Below, in pieces: positions 56,241-64,000 of a stretch of 64,000 nt of DNA. This DNA is from Dipteris shenzhenensis (lineage: Eukaryota; Polypodiophyta; Polypodiopsida; Gleicheniales): assembly GCA_047967505.1 (NCBI GenBank), contig CM106538.1; one strand, given 5' to 3'. The notes below the pieces were generated by a model that searched no databases, was not told where the DNA came from, and saw only the letters and a program-made list of their open reading frames with translations. The number at the start of each line of letters is the position of its first letter. Position 1 is the first letter of the stretch. The position numbers and the translations under genes were made by a program.

Positions 56241-56556
56241 ATGGTCACCATTTGGCCCAAAGTGTCTGGTATCATCTGGGGCTCCAAACAGGCCCCACAA
56301 GGCTGCCGCAAGAAATTCTCCATCTACCCTCAGTGCGGTCAGTCATGGGATGCCTTCCTGCACTTGCAGTAGCCTAGTTAGTAGTGTGCCAACTCTATCT
56401 GAAGCTGTCTAGCCATGAGGCCACACATGGCCCCATCTGGTGTCCAACTACCAGATAACCAAGCTACTCAAATGCCTTCTCCTCATATGGGGGGCTTACA
56501 AGTAGAGTTAGTTGGTTCCTGCGCAGTTACATGAGAGTGGAGGATTGATATCTAAT
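56241..56556 (-). repeat. A-family LTR, partial
   Basis: On the minus strand it starts at 56556 with TTAGATATCAATCC, lacking the initial TG of the A and D LTRs (TGTTAGATATCAATGC), and matches 23652-23330 throughout. It cuts the gene remnant at 56563-57095. It may be a solo or truncated LTR. Confidence 0.75.
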
Positions 56557-56562
56557 AGAACA

Positions 56563-57095
56563 AAGGCTATGGCTTTATTCATAATGTAGATGCTGACTCT
56601 CTGTAACTTGTGTTCTTTCACCAATTGAGCTTCATCCATTTTGATGACAAATATGAGTTTTCCATTGCAATCTGTATAACAAAAGAGAAAAATCGTTAGG
56701 ATAAACATGATATAGGAAATGAACTAGGTAAAGTGCAATGCTATAATGGATTTCCTCTTACCATCTTCTCTCATGCCATAGAATTTGACCATTGCTTGTT
56801 GCAATTTCTCAACATCTGAGTAGACATTGTTGAAAGCATTCATCTCAAAGATTTGCAAGCCAGATTTCTTTTTACTCTTCCAAGTCATTGTGCCCCTTAT
56901 GCAATGGTACCCTCCAAGCATTTCGTTCTTCCCATCACATCTTCCATGAAGTTATTGAAGAAGAACACAATAAAAACTTAGTCACAAACAATGTAGCACA
57001 AAAGAGTGTACTCTCATTGGAACATTTGATAACCAACCTTGTAGCTTGGACTCTCCTCTTTCTAGCACCACCAGTGGGTGCCAATGCATCCATGT
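56563..57095 (-). pseudogene. Fragment of a transposase-like gene with an intact intron
   Basis: Minus-strand exons: from a possible start at 57093 (MDALAPTGGARKRRV) through TWKSKKKSGLQIFEMNAFNN and QQAMVKFYGMREDG to a donor (GATG-GTAAGAGG) at 56758; then, after an acceptor (GTTATACAG) at about 56675, DCNGKLIFVIKMDEAQLVKE and HKLQRVSIYIMNKAIAFVL up to the LTR fragment. The intron joins the exons in phase. The 'IKMDE' / 'RVSIYIMNKA' pattern recalls transposase-like proteins of plants, but the family is not identified. The 3' end is cut by the LTR, the 5' side is next to element D. Confidence 0.45.
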
Positions 57096-57162
57096 TATGT
57101 AACTACCTTCTTTTCCTCTCCTTCAATCCCAAAGGTGTTTCTTTCATCTTTTGCACTCATTC

Positions 57163-60010
57163 TTCTGCCTTCTCTCATTCCTTCTCATTCAATAAGAATG
57201 GCGCACAGATTTTGGATCTTCAAGGGAAGGTCATTGGTAAAGGTACACAATGCAACAACATCTACGAACTCTCAGCTTTCAGGGCTCAAGCAGATGTGAG
57301 CAACACTAAGCTATGGCATGAGAGGTTTGGTCATCTAAACCTTAGTTCTTTAAAGGAGAAGCATAAAAGTGGAATGATTGCAGACCTACCAGAAATTATA
57401 GATCTGCCTGATGTATGTGAAGGTTGCATGATGGGGGCAAGTAGCATCGGCAGCCCTTTCCTAAAGGGGCCAATAGGGCAACGGCTCCTCAAGAGCTTGT
57501 TCACACGGACCTCTGTGAAAAGATGGAGACAAAATCCTTGGGTGGTTCCTACTACTTCATGATGCTGATCGATGACTATAGCAGAAGGATATGGATATAC
57601 TTCCTGAAGACTAAAGATGAGGCTTTTAGTAAGTTCAAAGAATGGCATGTAATGGTCAAGAAAGAAACAGGGAGGAAGGTGAAGAAGTTGAGATCAGACA
57701 GAGGTGGAGAGTTCACATCAAGTAAATTCGAAAGTTAGTACAAAAGTCACGGGATCAAGAGGCAGAAACCCCCACCACATACATCACAACAAAATGGAGT
57801 AGCAGAGTGCAAGATGCATGTCATCTATGAAATGGGCAAGAGTATGATAAAAGGGAAAGATTTGCTAAAGACTTTCTGGGCTAAAGCATGTAACACGGTA
57901 GTTTACATTTTGAATCGTAGCTACATGAAGGCTATGAACGAGATGACTCCACTGCAGGCCTTTTCTGGTAAGAAACCTTCAGCTGCACATTTCAGAGTTT
58001 TTGGATGTGAATGTTTTGTGCATGTCCCTGATGCTAACAGGACCAAATGGGAACCGAAGAGCCGAAAGTGTATTTTCTTGGGCTATAGTGAAGAGGCGAA
58101 GGGTTACCGTCTCTATAATCCTATTACCAAGAAGGTAATAGTAAGTTGCAATGTGGTCTTCTCAGAACAGCAGCATCAATTGGAGGAGGATGCTTCCTTC
58201 CCAAACAACCAAGACCATGATATCCATCCAGTAAAACCACCAACAGCAGACCAATCTCCCCCAATGGTGCTTGGGAGGATTCAAGATAAAGAAGAGGAAG
58301 AAGAGCCTACAGAACCACAATAGAAACGACCATTCCTGAAGTGGGTGGGTAAAGGAGGTGTTTGAAGGTAGAGAACCTCCAACCATTGAGTAGGAACTAT
58401 CCAAACACTACTGGTCCAAGAGTTTAGAGGAGCAAAGAAGTGCGCAGGAACACTTAGTCAACTACGCTTTGATGACAGAGGTGAACCGTGTTGAAGAACT
58501 CAAGTGTCTTGAAGAGGCATAGAGTGATGATAGGTGGATGGAGGCTATGCAGTCGGAGTATGGCTCCATAATGAAGAACAACACTTGGGACCTTGAGAAT
58601 CGACCACCAAAACATAAGGTAATCGGCACCAAGTGGGTGTACAAGACCAAGTACAAGTTTGACAGCATGTTGGATAAGTACAAGGCTCAGCTCATGGCAA
58701 AAGGATTCGTATAGGTACATGGTTTTGATTATCAGGATACTTTTGCTCCCACATCTCGACTAACCACAATTCGCAGTGTTTTGGCTTTAACAGCATAGGA
58801 AAGTTGGCTCGCATTTTAGATGGATGTAAAATCTGCCTTTCTGAATGGAGATCTCAAGGAGGAGGTATACATGGAACAACCACTAGGTTTTGAGATTTCC
58901 AATTCAAAAGGTAAAGTCTATAAACTAAAGAAGGCACTTTACAGGCTGAAACAGGCCCCATGAGCGTGGTACCAGCAGATTGATGCCTACTTTCTACAAA
59001 ATGGGTTCAGGAGGATGCAAATTTATATATGTATAGAGAAGGAGGCAGGTGTATGATCATGGTCCTTTATGTGGATGACCTTTTCTTAACAGGGAACCAT
59101 ATAGAAAACATCTTGCAGACAAAGCAGTTGCTAGGAAGAGAGTTTGAAATGACAGACCTCGGGCTGATGCATTTCTGTTTGGGAATTGAAGTTTGACAAG
59201 AGCCAAAACAGATCTTCATCTCACAACTAAAGTATGCTAGAGAGATATTGAAGGCATTTGGCATGGTTGAATGCAAGACAGTTGGTAGCCCTATGGAGGT
59301 TGACGTGAAGCTCTCAAACGAGGCTTCTTCACCGCTGGTGGATGAAGCGAAGTACAGAAGGCTTGTGGGTAGTTTGATTTACTTGTGCAACATACAGCTA
59401 GACATCAATTTTGTGACTAGTGTATAAAGCAGGTTTTCCAATAAGCCCTGGGAGAATCATTGGAGGGTAGGGATGCGAGCGCTGAAATACATCAAAGGCA
59501 CACTTGATTAGGGCAACACCTTCACCAGATTTTGTGACTCAGATTGGGCAAGAGATGTGGACAGCAGGAGATCAGTGATAGGTTAGTGTTTCTCACTTGG
59601 ATCTAGAGCTGTGTCATGGGTCAACAAGAAGCAACCTACAATTGCTCTTTCTTCTATCAAGGCTGAGTACAAATTAGCATGTTTTGCTTCTTGTGAGGCA
59701 GTGTGGTTGAGGAGGATTATAGGGGACATGTGCAGTGCAGAATAAGCCTACATAGCTATCATGTGATAATCAGAGTTGCATGGCAATTGCAAAGAACCCT
59801 GTGTTCCACGCTCGCACAAAACACATTGAGATTCAATATCACTTTGTACCCGAGCTCATCATGGATGGAGAGGTCGACTTGGTGTACTGTTCGACTACAG
59901 AGAATGCTACAGAAATCTTCACGAAGGCTCTTGGAAGAGACTTGCTGGAGAGGCATCTTCATCGACTTGGCATTGGGCTGAAAAAGTAAGTTCACTTGCA
60001 GGTGGGACAT
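57163..60010 (+). pseudogene. Copia element D pol (GAG-pre-integrase to RNase H), decayed
   Basis: A plus-strand relative of A. GAG-pre-integrase (LWHERFGHLNLSSLKEKH) at about 57310, integrase (LIDDYSRRIWIYFLKTKDEA, RSDRGGEF) at about 57565-57710, TSQQNGVAECK at about 57785, reverse transcriptase (IGTKWVYKTKYKF at 58620, YVDDLFLTGN at 59068), RNase H (FCDSDWARDVDSRRSVIGX from about 59530; NPVFHARTKHIEIQYHFVPE at about 59793). Gag and protease are missing. Many in-frame stops occur, often where Gln (CAG) or Arg (CGA) is expected, for example at 58506 (GCATAG), 58711 (GTATAG), 58797 (GCATAG), 58816 (TTTTAG) and 58961 (CCATGA). Confidence 0.9.
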
Positions 60011-60019
60011 TGAGGGGGG

Positions 60020-60240
60020 TGTTAGATATCAATGCTCCACTCTCATGTAACTACGTGGGAACCAGCTTACTCTACTTGTAACCCCCCCATATGAGGAGAA
60101 GGCATTTGAGGAGCTCGGTTATCTAGTAGGTCCTGGTTTGGACACCAGATGGGGGCCATGTTTGGCTTGATGGCTGGACGGCTTCAGATAGAGTTGGCAC
60201 ACTGCCAACTAGGCTACATGCAAGTGCGGGAAGGCATCCT
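60020..60240 (+). repeat. 3' LTR of element D, truncated
   Basis: Starts TGTTAGATATCAATGC after the purine tract CATTGAGGGGGG; follows the A LTR for about 220 bases to GAAGGCATCC and then breaks off. Confidence 0.88.
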
Positions 60241-60337
60241 AGTTGCACAAAAGGCAAATATGAGATTTTTCTACAGCCCAAGGGAGATGCTGCCAAAATT
60301 TTCCAATTACTTGCTTGCTTGATATGATTGCATCCTA

Positions 60338-60360
60338 TTGCTTGCTTGCTTGCTTGCTTG
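60338..60360. repeat. (TTGC)n microsatellite
   Basis: Five to six TTGC units; two further units at 60311-60320. Confidence 0.9.
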
Positions 60361-60468
60361 AGTTCGTTGCTTTCTCGATATCTTGTCTTGTTTGTGTGCT
60401 TTTATTTCTCTTGTTTGTTTGACATTGTTGCTTTTTACTCATTGCTTGATTTGTAGCATAATTTTTAA

Positions 60469-60950
60469 CACTCATGCACAATGCATGGTAAGAAATTTGA
60501 AAATACACATGCCCAACCATGAAATTGATGGCTGATCCCCATCAAACTTTGAAGGCACAAGGGTTTTTATCTCATTGAAGCTATGTAAATAATTATTCTT
60601 ATTAGACACACATTGATATGCTAGAAGCACTCATGCATGATGCATGTTTAAGAATGTTGAAAATATGCCTACCCAACCATGCAAATGATATCCTATCAAC
60701 TCAAAAATTTACAAGGATAAGGGTATTACTGGTATTAAGACTTGTATAAAGTATCATATCCATTAAACCCATACACATATAATGCTACAAGCACACCGAT
60801 GCATATTTTTAACACTCATCCACGTTGCATGGTAAGAATTGTGGAAATACACATGCCCGGCCATGAAAAATATACCTGATCCACATCAAACTTTTGCAAG
60901 AACAATTCTATTAATTTCATTTAAGGCCTATGCAAAGTATTATACCCATC
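60469..60950 (+). repeat. Three diverged tandem copies of a 160-185 bp unit
   Basis: Units begin at about 60469, 60628 and 60813 with CACTCATGCA-like sequence, each followed by ATACACATGCCCAACCATG or a variant and by a CATCAAACTTT-like motif. No coding sequence. Confidence 0.7.
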
Positions 60951-61491
60951 AGGAGTTGGTTATGTAGTAGTACGAGTTGGATGATGCAATCATTAAGGAT
61001 TCTTGTATATTTAAATCAAATGATGAGATTCATACATTGGGTCAAGCCGTAGGCTTGAATGTTGCTTCATGTAATGTCTTTATATAATTTTATATTTTAT
61101 TTTGCTATGTAAAAGTTGTATTATTAATTTCTCAATCAACTATTGAATAAGATTTGTTATCAAGTAAAATGCATGTGTTATAAAAGGTAAAGATTATTCC
61201 TTAGAATTTTAGATGACTTCTTCACACCATGTACTATGAGTACTAATGCACTTAAGATTTTTTATTAATCTTTCACACTTAAATAATATAAAAATAGTGA
61301 CATTAATATCAATGTTATGAATGGTAGTACTGAATCTTTGGCAAAAATAAGATACTTAGCAGTAACTGACACTACAAGGCATAAGTCCTTTTCTGATGAA
61401 AATACCAACCTTTTTTACACTAAAAAGTTTTTTTTTGACGGGTGCAAAGGTCATTATTTACATCGCGATAAGCATCGAAAAAGAACAGTTG
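60951..61491. other. AT-rich spacer
   Basis: No gene or repeat recognised. Confidence 0.45.
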
Positions 61492-61585
61492 CTATATAGT
61501 GACACTGGTAAATATCACTATATAGCAATACTGGTAAATGCCGCTATATAGTGACACTGGTAAATGTCACTATATAGCGACGATT
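61492..61585 (+). repeat. 26-bp tandem repeat, about 3.5 units
   Basis: Units start with CTATATAG at 61492, 61518, 61544 and 61570, an exact 26 bp period; the first and third contain GTGACACTGGTAAAT. Sub-motifs are palindromic (CGCTATATAGTG, GTGACACTGGTAAATGTCAC). Confidence 0.92.
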
Positions 61586-61598
61586 AACAGAAGCTTAA

Positions 61599-61664
61599 AA
61601 AAAACATTAGTGGGGTTAAACAGGGCCACAGCAAGCCCTGTTTTGTGCCCCACTAATGTTTTTT
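61599..61664. repeat. 66-base hairpin
   Basis: AAAAAACATTAGTGGGG and ACAGGGC pair with GCCCTGT and CCCCACTAATGTTTTTT around a CACAGCAA loop, with a short internal mismatch. It follows the 26-bp repeat directly and may be the end of a miniature element. Confidence 0.85.
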
Positions 61665-61689
61665 ATTTAGTAATTACAAAAGAATGTTT

Positions 61690-61862
61690 TTTATTACAAA
61701 ATTTCCCTTGTGGAAAGGCTGATACAAAATCACTCAAATAAACCCAGTGACAGAAGCATATACATGTTGAAGATATACAACATTGTTTGTTACAAAATTA
61801 CCCTTTTGAAAAGGGTGATACAAAATCGCTCAAACGAGCCGATATACAAAAGCATATACATG
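61690..61862 (+). repeat. Direct duplication of a ~75-bp unit
   Basis: TTACAAAATT to AGCATATACATG occurs at about 61693-61767 and again at 61788-61862 with ~80% identity by eye. The apparent reading frame across it only reflects the repeat. Confidence 0.75.
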
Positions 61863-62673
61863 GCAAAGTATATGCGAACTATTACTAATACTACTACTAC
61901 TAGTGCTCATCTGAATCATCATCCTCATCCTCGTTCTCATCTTACTGGCCTGATCCTTGGCCCTTGTGAGTTGCGCCTCATCCCTCGCCCTCGTGAGCTA
62001 TGCTTGAGACCCTTGGCCCTCGTTGAAGCCGTGTAAGGCTAATCCACCATCATCATCACTAGGGGTTTCCATTTTCTGAGCAGAAACTCCCGAGCAACAA
62101 GTGGACAAAAGGTAGGAGGGGTCAAAATATATAGGCTCAAGTCATTTTTGGGGAGCAAAAAAATCCAAATTATTTCAAGGAATATGTAAGTAAATATGAA
62201 ATACTAATAAATAGATATATATATATATATATATACCTTTATATAATATACATATATAATGTCCAAGTGGTGACTTATTTTATCACTTTCAAAAATGCTT
62301 TCTTTTCCTTTCACCATTGGTTGGATCGTGAAATTTTGAGCAAATATCCTCTTTATAGTTCCTCAGGATGACCTAAGAAAATAATATAATACTTTTTGAA
62401 TAGACCCTCTAAGTGTATTTTTCCAAAGGAATATGGTTTGAAGAGCTTGCCCCCCAACCCTATTCCGGCACTGGTGGAATACCCTTGGAGAGCCTATGCA
62501 GAAGGGGTCCTAACTTTTGCTCCTTATCTCAGATTGAGGAGCTGTAAAAATCATAAGAAAATAGAGTTTTTGAATCTAACTAAATGTAACATTTTCAAGG
62601 AAATGCATTTTTGTTAGTAAATCCCAATCAATAAATCCCAAACAAGCGAAAGTGATCTTGCCTTTCTTTAGTT
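61863..62673. other. Spacer with (AT)n tract
   Basis: Includes an (AT)11 microsatellite at 62215-62237 and a pyrimidine-rich trinucleotide-like stretch near 61886-61945. No gene recognised. Confidence 0.5.
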
Positions 62674-62820
62674 GACTATAATAACAATGACTTTGCATGA
62701 GGGGCCATCTAGTTCACAGGCTTAGATTAGCATTGAGTCAGAATCAGACTACAATAACAATGACTTTGCATGAGGGACCATCTAATTCGCACACTCAAAT
62801 TAGCATTAAGCTAGAGTTAG
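62674..62820 (+). repeat. 73-bp tandem repeat, two units
   Basis: GACTATAATAACAATGACTT at 62674 and its near copy at 62747, each followed by TGCATGAGGG and CCATCTA; period 73 bp. Confidence 0.85.
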
Positions 62821-62849
62821 ACTGTAAGAACATATCATACTGTTAGAAT

Positions 62850-63430
62850 TTTTTGATGATCGAGAAATTCTCCCATGGCAACCATCTAATCGCACGTCAT
62901 GGCTAGATAATGATGTATATGACTGCCTACACTAGGCTGGGCTACCGGCAAATATGGGTGAATATGCCACCGCTCCTCCCCCCTCATCCCATTGAATTAT
63001 TATGATCTTGGCTCCGATGACCAAGAAATTCTCCCATGGCAACCATCTAATTGCATGTCATGGCTAGACGATGATGTATATGACCGCCTATGCTAGCTTG
63101 GGCTACTAGCAAGTTGGGTGCATGTGCTACTGCTCCTCCCCCCTCACCCCATTGAATTATTATGATTTTGGCACTGCTGACCAATAAATTCTCCCATGGC
63201 AACCATCTAAATGGCTAGACGATGATGTATATGACTGCCTACGCTAGGCTAGCTGACCAGCAAGCTGAGTGCATGTGCCATCGCTCCTTCCCCCTCATCC
63301 CATTGAATTATTATGATCTTGTCTCCAATGACTGAGAAATTCTCCCATGGCAACCATATAATCGCATGTCATGGATAGACGATGATGTATATGACGCCAA
63401 GGCTGGGTTACCAGCAAAATCTAGCAAGTG
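62850..63430 (+). repeat. ~160-bp tandem repeat, about 3.5 units
   Basis: The motif GAAATTCTCCCATGGCAACC (or close variants) recurs at 62864, 63025, 63185 and 63336. Each unit contains CATGGCTAGA, GATGATGTATATGAC and CCCATTGAATTATTATGAT. The last unit is cut short by the Mutator-like element at 63442. Confidence 0.88.
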
Positions 63431-63441
63431 GATTGTGTTGT

Positions 63442-64000
63442 GGATGTGTCAATTTTATGAGCAAAAACCTATGAGCAGGTTTCTCTGAGCGTGTTTTTCA
63501 AGAGATTTAAAAATTTGTATTTCTTTAGGAAACATGGTTTTTATGCTTTTATTTTCACTAGAACTAGATCCCTTTATCATAAAAATATATAGACTAGTCA
63601 CTCATTCATTTTTACACAACATAAATTTTTTAATCTATAGACATCCCTTTGTACCCCTGTTATTACCTAAAAAAAGTGTTTAAAAATAATTCCTTTAAGA
63701 AACATCCCTCATAATCACTCTCAATGTAATAATACTATACACATATAATTACTTATTAATACATTTATATCATATGGCAATATCTTTCTAGTGTTTTTAT
63801 AGCATAAATAACAAGATATTTATGGACATGTTTCTAAAGAAGTTTAAATTACTATAAATAAGTATTAACTTGGGCTCATATATCACTCTCCTAAAATACA
63901 TATAATATTAATACTATATATGCAAGATTTTCCAAAATATAAGCCCTTAGATGTGCTCAAATGGGGTGTTCTGATCAATTTGAGTGGCTGAATGACTATA
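63442..64000. mobile_element. Second copy of the Mutator-like element, truncated by window end
   Basis: Follows 3416-3960 base for base with scattered substitutions and small indels (GGATGTGTCAATTTTATGAG start; AAATGGGGTGTTC near the end). The left nine bases before it (63433-63441) should recur to the right of the element outside the window if it is a simple insertion. Confidence 0.88.

Overview
The window is nuclear DNA of a land plant with a large, repeat-rich genome. Evidence: Ty1/copia LTR retrotransposons whose primer-binding sites begin TGGTATCAGAGC (initiator-methionine tRNA type), Ty3/gypsy and CACTA (DUF4216/DUF4218) remnants, GT-AG introns and no bacterial gene signals. The species cannot be read from the sequence; a fern, lycophyte or gymnosperm is a guess. 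No ordinary single-copy host gene, rRNA, tRNA or CRISPR array was recognised.

Left part, 1-10 kb: a minus-strand copia leader with two tandem LTRs (1-1250), a decayed gypsy pol (1961-5095) split by a 1,016 bp Mutator-like non-autonomous element with a perfect 9 bp target duplication, a decayed CACTA transposase (5440-7330), and a truncated plus-strand copia with LTR and gag (7541-9470).

10.4-23 kb: a multi-gene block of transposon type. On the minus strand are a SET-domain gene, a gene with an FCP1-like HAD phosphatase domain, and a multi-exon gene with a ParB-like domain. On the plus strand is a DUF8039-DUF7869 transposase-like gene with a DDE-type acidic signature. Between them lies a 3.7 kb unit made of arrays of a 24-bp palindrome, inverted around a core.

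23.3-42 kb: a nested retrotransposon stack. An old minus-strand copia (A) is cut by three later elements with 5 bp target duplications: B (TSD AGTGA, gag-pol), E (TSD CTGTC, gag only, 2.6 kb) and F (TSD GATTT, no coding, 2.8 kb). B is itself cut by C (TSD GGGTT), a copia element with one intact gag-pol reading frame.

42-50.2 kb: a second multi-gene block. Its most striking gene (46478-48556, plus) encodes an H3-like histone fold followed, through six phase-consistent exons, by a Ulp1/C48 SUMO-protease-like domain. A long intergenic region with four copies of a hairpin motif separates it from a divergent minus-strand gene of unknown function. Another unknown minus-strand gene lies downstream.

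50.3-64 kb: a copia gag fragment, a CT microsatellite, a second SET-like gene (53113-54660, minus) related to the first, a fragment of a transposase-like gene (56563-57095), a decayed plus-strand copia of the A family (57163-60240), several tandem repeats, and a second copy of the Mutator-like element running off the end.

The likely 'exciting system' is the set of transposon-linked chromatin genes: SET domains, an H3-like/Ulp1 fusion, an FCP1-like phosphatase and a ParB-like protein beside transposase-like genes. Most carry one or a few in-frame stops, often where CAG or CGA would fit, which suggests decay of methylated DNA.
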